A DNA stretch of 13,684 nt. It comes from Frankiales bacterium (GTDB lineage Bacteria > Actinomycetota > Actinomycetes > Mycobacteriales > SCTD01). The stretch covers positions 1 through 13,684 of the forward strand of contig JAODNF010000185.1 in NCBI GenBank assembly GCA_025464915.1. The letters run 5' to 3'. Below are positions 5,650 through 12,378 of this stretch, piece after piece. The notes under the pieces are model-generated. The model searched no databases and was not told the origin of the DNA. It was given only the letters and a program-made list of their open reading frames with translations. The position numbers were made by a program, and so were the translations under genes. Every line of letters begins with the position of its first letter. The stretch's first letter is position 1.

Positions 5650-7323
5650 TCAGGCAGTGCGGTTGATGCCGCTCACGATGGCGCGCAGCGAGCTGGTCAC
5701 GATCGACGGGTGGATGCCGCAGCCCCAGAGCACGACGCCGTTGACGGCGAGCTCGAGGTAGGACGCGGCCTGCGCCTCCTCGCCCGCACCGGTCGCGTGC
5801 TCGGCGTAGTCCAGCACCCGCACGTCGAGGTCCAGCGTCGAGAGGGCGTGCACGAACGCCGCGATCGGGCCGTTGCCCGAGCCGCTCACCGTGATCGCCC
5901 TGCCCTGCCAGACGAGGTTGGCCTCGATGGTGTCGCTCTCGTCGGACGAGTGCTTGTACGACGTCAGCGCGAGTGCCCCGTCGGCCAGGTAGGTGTCCTG
6001 GTAGAGCGACCAGATGCGGGCAGGCGAGATCTCGCCGCCCTCCCCGTCCGCGATCTCCTGCACGACCCGGCTGAACTCGATCTGCATCCGGCGGGGCAGG
6101 TCGAGGTGGTGGTCGTTCTTCAGGACGTACGCGACGCCGCCCTTGCCCGACTGGCTGTTGACCCGGATGACCGCCTCGTAGCTGCGGCCCACGTCCTTCG
6201 GGTCGATCGGCAGGTAGGGCACCTCCCAGCGGAACTCGTCGACCGGGACGCCCGCGTCGCGCGCGTCCTTCTCCATCGCCTCGAGGCCCTTCTTGATGGC
6301 GTCCTGGTGCGAGCCGGAGAAGGCCGTGTAGACGAGGTCGCCGCCGTACGGGTGGCGCGGGTGCACCGGCAGCTGGTTGCAGTGCTCGACGGTGCGGCGG
6401 ATCTCGTCGATGTCGCTGAAGTCGATGCCCGGGTCGATGCCCTGGCTGTAGAGGTTGAGACCCAGGGTCACCAGGCAGACGTTGCCGGTCCGCTCGCCGT
6501 TGCCGAACAGGCAGCCCTCGACGCGGTCGGCGCCAGCCATCACGCCCTGCTCGGCGGCGGCGACGGCGGTGCCGCGGTCGTTGTGCGGGTGCAGGGACAG
6601 GATGACGCTGGAGCGCCGGGCGCCGAGCCGGCGGATGACCCACTCGATCTGGTCGGCGTAGACGTTGGGCGTGCTCATCTCCACCGTGGCCGGGAGGTTG
6701 ATGACCACCGGGTTCTCGGCGGTCGGCTGCCACACGTCCATGACGGCCTCGCAGACCTCGACCGCGTAGTCGAGCTCGGTGCCGGTGAAGGACTCGGGGC
6801 TGTACTGCCAGCGGACGGGGGTGCCCTCGAGCAGCTGCTCCGCGTACTTCTTGCACCAGGTCGCGCCCTGCACGGCGATGTCCTTCACGCCGTCCTTGTC
6901 GAGGCCGAAGACCACGCGCCGCTGAAGCGTCGAGGTGCTGTTGTAGAGGTGGATCAGGACCGGCGACGGGCAGCCGACGAGCGACTGGACCGTGCGCTCG
7001 ATCAGCTCCTCGCGGGCCTGCGTCAGCACCTGGATCGTGACGTCGGCCGGGACGAGTCCCTCTTCGATGATCGAGCGGATGAAGTCGAAGTCGGTGCTCG
7101 AGGCAGCCGGGAAGCCGACCTCGATCTCCTTGTAGCCCATCTCCACCAGGAGCTGGAACATCTGCTTCTTGCGGGCTGAGTCCATCGGCTCGATGAGAGC
7201 CTGGTTGCCGTCGCGCAGGTCGACGCTGCACCACTGCGGGGGCGCGTCGATCGTGCGCGAGGGCCAGGTGCGGTCAACGAGGTCGACCGGCGGGAAGGCC
7301 GGGTAGCGCTGGTAGTTCTTCAT
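5650..7323 (-). CDS. leuA: 2-isopropylmalate synthase
   Basis: 557 residues, the long actinobacterial form. It condenses 3-methyl-2-oxobutanoate with acetyl-CoA, the committed step to leucine. The catalytic barrel shows CSVDLRDGNQ (32-41; Arg37, Asp38), the metal ligands HPHND (His245, His247) and LFGNGERTGN (272-281). A C-terminal LeuA dimer domain (about 430-557), with GSGNGPIAAF, is the usual site of leucine feedback. It lacks the repeat insertion known from Mycobacterium tuberculosis LeuA. The ATG at 7323 follows GAGGAG (7330-7335) at 6-nt spacing. Upstream lie a leader peptide with four Leu codons and a strong hairpin, so attenuation by leucine is likely. leuB follows 123 nt after the stop, past a large inverted repeat. 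Confidence 0.97.
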   Translation of the reverse strand: MKNYQRYPAFPPVDLVDRTWPSRTIDAPPQWCSVDLRDGNQALIEPMDSARKKQMFQLLVEMGYKEIEVGFPAASSTDFDFIRSIIEEGLVPADVTIQVLTQAREELIERTVQSLVGCPSPVLIHLYNSTSTLQRRVVFGLDKDGVKDIAVQGATWCKKYAEQLLEGTPVRWQYSPESFTGTELDYAVEVCEAVMDVWQPTAENPVVINLPATVEMSTPNVYADQIEWVIRRLGARRSSVILSLHPHNDRGTAVAAAEQGVMAGADRVEGCLFGNGERTGNVCLVTLGLNLYSQGIDPGIDFSDIDEIRRTVEHCNQLPVHPRHPYGGDLVYTAFSGSHQDAIKKGLEAMEKDARDAGVPVDEFRWEVPYLPIDPKDVGRSYEAVIRVNSQSGKGGVAYVLKNDHHLDLPRRMQIEFSRVVQEIADGEGGEISPARIWSLYQDTYLADGALALTSYKHSSDESDTIEANLVWQGRAITVSGSGNGPIAAFVHALSTLDLDVRVLDYAEHATGAGEEAQAASYLELAVNGVVLWGCGIHPSIVTSSLRAIVSGINRTA

Positions 7324-7329
7324 GCTGTG

Positions 7330-7335
7330 CTCCTC
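7330..7335 (-). promoter_or_regulatory. leuA Shine-Dalgarno, likely regulated
   Basis: GAGGAG lies 6 nt before the leuA ATG. It is complementary to CTCCTC in two upstream places: the Leu codons of the leader peptide (7446-7441) and the 3' arm region of the leader hairpin (7405-7400). GCGTCT just upstream (7342-7337) can also pair with AGACGC (7360-7355), in competition with the CGCGTC/GACGCG hairpin at 7354-7368. Confidence 0.55.
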
Positions 7336-7392
7336 AGACGCTGTGTCTCTGTGCGCGTCTCCGACGCGACGGAAGTGCGGCCAGCACGAGTC

Positions 7393-7432
7393 CCGCGACG
7401 AGGAGCCGGCCTAGATCGAGGCCTCGTCGCGG
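7393..7432 (-). promoter_or_regulatory. leuA leader hairpin (attenuator element)
   Basis: On the minus strand CCGCGACGAGG (7432-7422) pairs perfectly over 11 bp with CCTCGTCGCGG (7403-7393), with an 18-nt loop. The 5' arm lies in codons 9-13 of the leader peptide, and the stop codon is in the loop. An alternative GGCCT/AGGCC pairing (7423-7419 with 7412-7408) competes with the base of the 5' arm. There is no T-run, so control is probably at translation or through a pseudoknot. A conserved pseudoknot (LEU element) has been described upstream of actinobacterial leuA genes. That this is the same element is inference. Confidence 0.7.
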
Positions 7433-7458
7433 CGCATAAGGAGGAGCAGGGCTGCCAC
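7411..7458 (-). CDS. leuA leader peptide
   Basis: A 15-codon ORF encodes MAALLLLMRRDEASI (GTG start, TAG stop), with four consecutive leucine codons CTG CTC CTC CTT at 7449-7438. It lies 88 nt before leuA. It has no useful Shine-Dalgarno, but its GTG is exactly where transcription should start from the TGTTACCCT box (7473-7465), so it would be translated leaderless. A ribosome waiting for charged tRNA-Leu would stop on codons 4-7 and alter folding of the 11-bp hairpin that starts at codon 9. It starts 4 nt after the stop of the upstream hydrolase gene. Leucine-rich leaders before leu genes are a known attenuation device. The exact mechanism here is inferred. Confidence 0.8.
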   Translation of the reverse strand: MAALLLLMRRDEASI

Positions 7459-7462
7459 GGCC

Positions 7463-8308
7463 TCAGGGTAACAGGAAGGGGTCCACGGCGGCGCGGAAGG
7501 CCGTGGGCTGGTCGATCCACGGGTGGTGCCCCGCGTCCTCGACCCACGCGATCGCCGCGTCGGGAAAGGCGCCAGCGACGAGCTCCGGTGCTGCGACCCC
7601 CGAGACCGCGTCCCGGGTGCCGGCCACGACGAGGACTGGGGCCGTCACGGCGCGCAGCCCCGTGAGCAGGTCGGCGAAGCTGACCTGGTCGGCACCGGCG
7701 ATGTAGCCGGCCTGCGCTCGCTTGCTGAGCAGCGGCTCCATCCGGGCCGCATGAGCCTGCGCAGCCTCATCCCATCGGACGTACTGGAACGGGACCACCG
7801 CGCGCCGCAGGGACGGGACCTGTGACGGCGGCGCGTCCTTCAGGAGCTCCATCGCCTCGGCCGCCTCGGCGTACCAGGGCTCGTCGGCGTAGGTCTCCCT
7901 CACGGCAGGGACATCTGCACGGGTGCCGCCCTGCAGGTGGTCGCTGGGCGTCAGCAGCACGAGCCGCTCGACCGACGCTGGGTGCTGCGCCGCCCAGACC
8001 TGTGCGGTGACCGCTCCCGCGGAGTGGCCGAGGACTGCCATCGTCTCGAGCCCGAGGTGCACGCGCAGCGCCTCGAGGTCGGCAGCGAGCCGGTCGAAGC
8101 GCATCGTCGACGGGTCGCTGGGCAGCTCGCTCTGGCCGGTGCCGCGGGTGTCGAGCAGCACCAGGGTCCGGACGGCGGCCAGCCCGGCGAGGTCCTCGAA
8201 GTAGCGGCCGGGGAAACCAGGACCACCGGCGAGGCAGACCAGGGGCGTCCCGGCGCCGGTGGCCGAGTAGGCGAGATCCGTGCCGTCGTACGACGTGAAG
8301 CGCGGCAT
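7463..8308 (-). CDS. alpha/beta hydrolase (proline iminopeptidase-like)
   Basis: 281 residues, a complete alpha/beta hydrolase. The oxyanion-side loop LAGGPGFPG (26-34) recalls the HGGPG motif of S33 peptidases, with Ala-Gly in place of His-Gly. The nucleophile elbow is GHSAG (94-98, Ser96), the acid is probably Asp233 in GTRDAVSG, and the histidine is His261 in AGHHPWIDQP. A cap region lies at about 125-215. The substrate is unknown: it could be an aminopeptidase, esterase or lactonase. The ATG at 8308 shares its A with the serA TGA (TGATG), so the two genes are translationally coupled and there is no need for a separate ribosome site. Its 3' end carries the leuA promoter. The link to serine synthesis is positional only. 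Confidence 0.88.
   Translation of the reverse strand: MPRFTSYDGTDLAYSATGAGTPLVCLAGGPGFPGRYFEDLAGLAAVRTLVLLDTRGTGQSELPSDPSTMRFDRLAADLEALRVHLGLETMAVLGHSAGAVTAQVWAAQHPASVERLVLLTPSDHLQGGTRADVPAVRETYADEPWYAEAAEAMELLKDAPPSQVPSLRRAVVPFQYVRWDEAAQAHAARMEPLLSKRAQAGYIAGADQVSFADLLTGLRAVTAPVLVVAGTRDAVSGVAAPELVAGAFPDAAIAWVEDAGHHPWIDQPTAFRAAVDPFLLP
7465..7473 (-). promoter_or_regulatory. putative extended -10 promoter of leuA
   Basis: TGTTACCCT fits TGnTAnnnT. The box lies over the last codons and stop of the hydrolase gene. The 6-nt gap puts the start point on the GTG of the leucine leader peptide at 7458. No good -35 is seen. Confidence 0.55.
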
Positions 8309-9897
8309 CAGGTCAGGTCGACGTACCGGGCGCTCTGGGCACCGATCGCGGTCGCGATGGCGTCCAGGACGTCGCCGGGGACGGCGGAGTCGATGGTGAG
8401 CGCCATGAGCGCGTCACCGCCCTGCGACGTGCGGGAGACCTGGGCCCCGGCGATGTTGACCTGCGCCTCGCCCAGGGCCGCACCGACGGTGCCGACGACG
8501 CCGGGCTTGTCGGCGTACCGGAAGAACAGCAGGTGCTCGGCGGGGATCAGGTCGACGTCGAAGCCGTCGACCTCGGTGAGCTTCTCGACCTGGCGCGGAC
8601 CGGACAGGGTCCCGGAGACGCTGACCTGGTCGCCGTTCGGCAGCGTGCCGCGCACGGTGATGAGGCTGCGGAAGTCCGGGCTCTCGGGGTCGGTGGTGAG
8701 CGACACCTCGACGCCCCGCTCGGCAGCCAGGGCCGGCGCGTTGACGAAGGTGACCTGCTCCTCGACGACGTCGGCGAACACGCCCTTGAGCGCGGCGAGC
8801 TGCAGGACCGAGACGTCATGGGCGGTGACCTCGCCGCGGACCTCCACCTGGAGCTGCGCCGCCACTCCCCCGGCGAGGCCGGTGAACAGCCGCCCGAGCT
8901 TCTCGACCAGCGGCAGCGCGGGTCGTACCTCCTCGACGACCACACCGCCCGCCTGGACGTTGACCGCGTCGGGGACGAACTCCCCCTCGAGCGCGAGCTT
9001 CACCGAACGGGCGACGGCCACGCCGGCCTTGTCCTGCGCCTCGACCGTCGAGGCGCCGAGGTGCGGGCTGACCACGACCGAGTCGAAGCCGAACAGCGGC
9101 GAGTCGGTGCAGGGCTCCTTGTCGAAGACGTCGATGCCGGCCCCCGCGACCTGACCGCTGGCCAGGGCGTCGGCGAGCGCCTGCTCGTCCACCAGGCCGC
9201 CGCGAGCGGCGTTGACGATCCGGACCGTCGGCTTGCACATCGCCAGCTGCTCCTTGCCGATGAGACCGACCGTCTCCGGAGTCTTCGGCAAGTGGATGGA
9301 GATGAAGTCGCTCTCGCGCAGCAGCTCGTCCAGGGACACCAGCTTCACGCCGATCTGGCCGGCCCGGGCCGCGGAGATGTAGGGGTCGTAGGCGATCAGG
9401 CGCGTGCCGAAGGCGCTCATCCGCTGGGCGAACAGCACGCCGATGCGGCCCAGGCCCACCACGCCGACGGTCTTGTCCGCGACCTCGACGCCGGTCCACT
9501 TCGAGCGCTGCCACTTGCCCTGCTTGAGGGCCTCGTTGGCCGGCGCGATGTTGCGGGCGCACGCCAGCAGCAGCGCGACGGCCTGCTCGGCGGCGCTCAC
9601 GACGTTGCTCTGGGGAGCGTTCACCACCATGACGCCGCGGGCGGTCGCGGCCGGCACGTCGACGTTGTCGAGGCCGATGCCGGCACGCGCGACGACCTTC
9701 AGCCGGGGCGCAGCCGCGAGGGCCTCGGCGTCGACCTGGGTCGCACTGCGGATCAGCACCGCATCGGCCTCCGCCAGGGCAGGGAGCAGCGCGGCGCGGT
9801 CGGCCCCGTCGACGTGGCGGATGTCGAAACCGTCGCCCAGGACGGCGATGACGGAGGGCGCGAGCTCCTCGGCGATGAGGACGACGGGACGGGACAA
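8308..9897 (-). CDS. serA: D-3-phosphoglycerate dehydrogenase
   Basis: 529 residues, the length of the long actinobacterial SerA. It oxidises 3-phosphoglycerate to 3-phosphohydroxypyruvate with NAD+, the first step of serine synthesis. Order: substrate and nucleotide domain with GLGRIG (148-153), the catalytic set Arg232 (ARGG), Glu261 (KEP) and His279 (SPHLGA), an intervening ASB domain (about 320-450), and a C-terminal ACT domain (about 457-529) that binds serine in this family. I chose TTG at 9897 (LSRPVVLIAEEL) because it gives the family N-terminus and a normal length. An in-frame TTG at 9936 would add 13 residues but lies directly against a -10-like TAGGGT, probably outside the transcript. 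The stop overlaps the downstream hydrolase ATG. Confidence 0.95.
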   Translation of the reverse strand: MSRPVVLIAEELAPSVIAVLGDGFDIRHVDGADRAALLPALAEADAVLIRSATQVDAEALAAAPRLKVVARAGIGLDNVDVPAATARGVMVVNAPQSNVVSAAEQAVALLLACARNIAPANEALKQGKWQRSKWTGVEVADKTVGVVGLGRIGVLFAQRMSAFGTRLIAYDPYISAARAGQIGVKLVSLDELLRESDFISIHLPKTPETVGLIGKEQLAMCKPTVRIVNAARGGLVDEQALADALASGQVAGAGIDVFDKEPCTDSPLFGFDSVVVSPHLGASTVEAQDKAGVAVARSVKLALEGEFVPDAVNVQAGGVVVEEVRPALPLVEKLGRLFTGLAGGVAAQLQVEVRGEVTAHDVSVLQLAALKGVFADVVEEQVTFVNAPALAAERGVEVSLTTDPESPDFRSLITVRGTLPNGDQVSVSGTLSGPRQVEKLTEVDGFDVDLIPAEHLLFFRYADKPGVVGTVGAALGEAQVNIAGAQVSRTSQGGDALMALTIDSAVPGDVLDAIATAIGAQSARYVDLT

Positions 9898-9936
9898 CGT
9901 CTTGGTGACCTTAGGGCTCGTCGGACAGGTACCCAA

Positions 9937-9942
9937 ACCCTA
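9937..9942 (-). promoter_or_regulatory. putative serA -10 box
   Basis: TAGGGT fits TAnnnT. The predicted start is an A near 9930, leaving about 33 nt before the TTG at 9897 with a weak AAGG site. No clear -35 is seen. It lies in the divergent interval with the metalloprotease gene. Confidence 0.35.
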
Positions 9943-9998
9943 GCGATGCAGCAGCGCGGCCGGGCTGACAGGATCACCCTGACAGCACCCCACCCGCC

Positions 9999-10003
9999 TG
10001 GAG
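9999..10003 (+). promoter_or_regulatory. Shine-Dalgarno deciding the metalloprotease start
   Basis: TGGAG lies 5 nt before the GTG at 10009. It favours that start, which begins a clean signal peptide, over the in-frame ATG at 9946, which has no ribosome site and would bury the signal sequence behind 21 extra residues. Confidence 0.6.
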
Positions 10004-10008
10004 CTCGC

Positions 10009-12234
10009 GTGCGCCTCCTTCCCCCCGCCCTCGTCGTCGCTGCCCTGCTGGGCACGTCACTGGCGGCCGCCCCTGCCACGGCAGCCACGCCGGGGCATCA
10101 CAGCCGCTACTCGGGCCTCGCCGACGCACGCGCGCACCTGCCTCTGGCGGTGGGGCACCCGGCGTCGGCGCACCCCGCGCGGATCGGCACGGTCGACCGG
10201 CGCGACCGCGTCGCGGCGACCGGGAGCTCCCTGAGCCCGGCCCTGGTCGCGCACCAGCAGGCGCTGCGGGCCGCCGCCCAGCCGAACGTGACGTCCGGCT
10301 CGGTGCTCTCCACGTGGGACGTCACGTTCGAGGACCCGACGACCTCGGGCGGGGACTGCGCCGCGGTCACGACGCCTCAGCGCGACTCCTTCAACCGGGC
10401 CGTCGACATCTGGGCGCACACGGTCGCCTCCAGCGTGACCATCACCGTCGACGCGTGCTTCCACGCGCTGGCCGAGGGCCAGCTCGGCGGCGCCACGGCG
10501 TACGACTTCCAGCAGTTCGGCGGTGTCGACTTCCCGAACGCGCTCGCCAACTCGCTCACCGGTGAGAACGGCAACGCGACCCTGGACGGGTCCAAGGAGC
10601 CGGACATCCTCGCGGAGTTCTCCAACTCCAGCAGCCTCTACTACTTCGGGGCCGATCCCGACGGGATCGAGGCCGCGTGCCCCAGCGGCTGCTACGACTT
10701 CGAGTCGGTCGCCCTCCACGAGCTCGGCCACGGCCTCGGCTTCATCGGCTCCGTCTACAAGATCAGCGCGGGCCACGCGGCCTACGGCTACGACCCCCTC
10801 TCGGGCGACGAGACGCCCTTCATCTACGACCTGTTCGCCGAGACCTCGGGCGGCTCGTCCGTCGTGGACTACCCGAACAAGAGCTCCGTGCTCTACGACG
10901 TCGTGACCAGCAACCAGGTCTACTGGAACGGACCCGAGGGCGCCGGCGCCGATCGCGGCAGGGAGCCGAGGCTGTTCGCGCCGATCGAGGGCTTCCTCGA
11001 GGGCAGCTCGTACAGCCACCTCGACTACAACAGCTACCCCACCGGCGACGCCGACAGCCTGATGACGCCCTACGCCGAGGCCAACGACGTGACACGCGAC
11101 CCGGGTGAGGTGATGCTCGGCATGTTCCGCGACATGGGCTGGGTCACGCCAGGGCTTCCGGGTGCGAGCTACACCCCGCTCGCGAACCCCGTGCAGGTCC
11201 TCGACTGGGGCATCGTCAACAACGGCGGGCTGAAGGACGTTGCCATCGCCGGCTCCTACGGTGTGCCCGCCAACGCGACCGCCGTCGTGCTGAACCTCAC
11301 CGCGGCTGCCGCGTCCAAGGGGAACAGCCAGCTGTTCGCCTATGCGAAGCCGCGCGCGGCTCCGCTGCCCCCGCCGGCTCGGGTGCCCAACCTGGTCGCC
11401 GCCGCGGGATACACGAAGGACGGTCTCGCCACCGTGCCGCTCGGAGCCGGTGCCGTGCGCTTCAGGAACGTGGGCGGATCGGCGCACAACTACGCGGCCG
11501 TGGTCGGCTACTTCACGCCCACCGGCGGTACGCCGTACGCCTCGGTCAACCCGCACCGCGTCGTCGACACCAGGACCGGCACGGGCACGGTGAGGTCGAG
11601 GGTCGGGACGGTCGCGCGCACGATCACGCTGACCGACGTGCCGTCCACCGCCGTGGCGGTCGCCCTCGACGTCACGGGCATCAACCCGAGCAACACCAGC
11701 ACCGTCCAGGTGTTCAGCAGCGACCTGTCCGCGCCGCAGACCGGGAACGTGCACACCCGGCCGGGCCAGTCCGCGACCAACCTCGTCATCGTCAAGCTCG
11801 GGGCAGACCACGGCTTCAAGGTCCTCACGACCCTGGGCAGCACCGACGTCGTCGCGGACCTCGTGGGCTGGTACGACGCCAGCGCGGGCGGCCTGTTCCG
11901 GCCGGTGCTCCCCCAGCGCGTGTGGGGGCCGACGAAGGTGCCGGCGTCCGTCAAGGACGTCAAGGCCGTCGGCTCCGCCGAGGGTTTCGGCGTCCCGGCC
12001 GGCGCCACGTCGCTGGTGCTCGACACGGTCGCCTCGTTCCCCAGCGCCACCACGTTCCTGTCGACCTACGCGACCGGCGTCTTCCCGGGCATCACGACGC
12101 TCACGGTGGCCGCCGGCAAGTCCGCCAGCGGGGCGTCCCTGACCAAGCCGAGCGCGGGCGGCAACGTCCGCGTCAAGAACGCCGCCGGGACGTCCACGGT
12201 CTCCCTGGACCTCTTCGGCTACTACGCCCCCTGA
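10009..12234 (+). CDS. secreted metzincin-like metalloprotease with three C-terminal beta domains
   Basis: 741 residues, probably exported. It starts VRLLPPALVVAALLG with a signal peptide ending near PATA-ATPG (about residue 25). The catalytic region (about 100-380) has HELGHGLGF (His237, Glu238, His241, Gly244). Position 247, where classical HExxHxxGxxH enzymes have the third zinc ligand, is Gly. A SHLD motif (His337) followed by SLMTP (Met352, a likely Met-turn) suggests a leishmanolysin-like layout, with the third His displaced by about 90 residues. Four cysteines before the motif may form disulfides. The C-terminus has three related beta-rich units, about 393-504, 515-624 and 630-741. They end VGYFTP, VGWYDA and FGYYAP, and the middle one carries HRVVDTRTGTGT, seen in many actinobacterial surface proteins. 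It is the only plus-strand gene here. Substrate unknown. Confidence 0.85.
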   Translation: MRLLPPALVVAALLGTSLAAAPATAATPGHHSRYSGLADARAHLPLAVGHPASAHPARIGTVDRRDRVAATGSSLSPALVAHQQALRAAAQPNVTSGSVLSTWDVTFEDPTTSGGDCAAVTTPQRDSFNRAVDIWAHTVASSVTITVDACFHALAEGQLGGATAYDFQQFGGVDFPNALANSLTGENGNATLDGSKEPDILAEFSNSSSLYYFGADPDGIEAACPSGCYDFESVALHELGHGLGFIGSVYKISAGHAAYGYDPLSGDETPFIYDLFAETSGGSSVVDYPNKSSVLYDVVTSNQVYWNGPEGAGADRGREPRLFAPIEGFLEGSSYSHLDYNSYPTGDADSLMTPYAEANDVTRDPGEVMLGMFRDMGWVTPGLPGASYTPLANPVQVLDWGIVNNGGLKDVAIAGSYGVPANATAVVLNLTAAAASKGNSQLFAYAKPRAAPLPPPARVPNLVAAAGYTKDGLATVPLGAGAVRFRNVGGSAHNYAAVVGYFTPTGGTPYASVNPHRVVDTRTGTGTVRSRVGTVARTITLTDVPSTAVAVALDVTGINPSNTSTVQVFSSDLSAPQTGNVHTRPGQSATNLVIVKLGADHGFKVLTTLGSTDVVADLVGWYDASAGGLFRPVLPQRVWGPTKVPASVKDVKAVGSAEGFGVPAGATSLVLDTVASFPSATTFLSTYATGVFPGITTLTVAAGKSASGASLTKPSAGGNVRVKNAAGTSTVSLDLFGYYAP

Positions 12235-12313
12235 CGCGCTTCCTCAGAGACGAGCAAGCGCGCGGGCTCAGGACGCAGGCAGCTGCGCGCGGATCCGCCT
12301 CGGTCCACGAGGC
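12235..12313 (+). terminator. possible terminator hairpins after the metalloprotease gene
   Basis: Directly after the TGA, CGCGCTT (12235-12241) pairs with AAGCGCG (12256-12262) over 7 bp. A second hairpin, GCCTCG/CGAGGC (12297-12302 and 12308-12313), has a 5-nt loop and is followed by TT. Neither has a T-run. GC-rich stems without U tails are common at actinobacterial gene ends, so termination is plausible but not certain. Confidence 0.35.
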
Positions 12314-12331
12314 TTAACGCCGGACGACGAG

Positions 12332-12361
12332 ACAGGGCCGCTCCGAAGGGAGCGGCCCTGT
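12332..12361 (-). terminator. strong hairpin terminator of ilvC
   Basis: ACAGGGCCGCTCC (12332-12344) and its exact reverse complement (12349-12361) form a 13-bp stem with a 4-nt loop, CTTC in minus-strand RNA. It lies 17 nt after the ilvC stop. The following minus-strand bases, CTCGTCG, are only weakly T-rich, so it is a tail-less GC-rich type. It may act on both strands between the convergent genes. Confidence 0.7.
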
Positions 12362-12378
12362 GGCCGTACTGACTGCTG

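Noticed and set aside
2665..7179. A plus-strand open frame of about 1,500 codons
   Set aside because: It lies antisense to ilvE, leuB and leuA, all unmistakable. Its translation is Arg/Val/Asp/His-rich low-complexity sequence without domains, the usual shadow of high-GC3 genes.
9965..9985. Direct repeat CTGACAG at 9965-9971 and 9979-9985, 14 bp apart, between serA and the protease gene
   Set aside because: It could be a -35-like element or regulator site, but no -10 box fits downstream and 7-bp repeats at this distance occur by chance.
8533..10008. Upstream extension of the metalloprotease reading frame
   Set aside because: The frame is open through antisense serA sequence, but the GTG at 10009 has a ribosome site and starts a signal peptide. 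The upstream part is a shadow.
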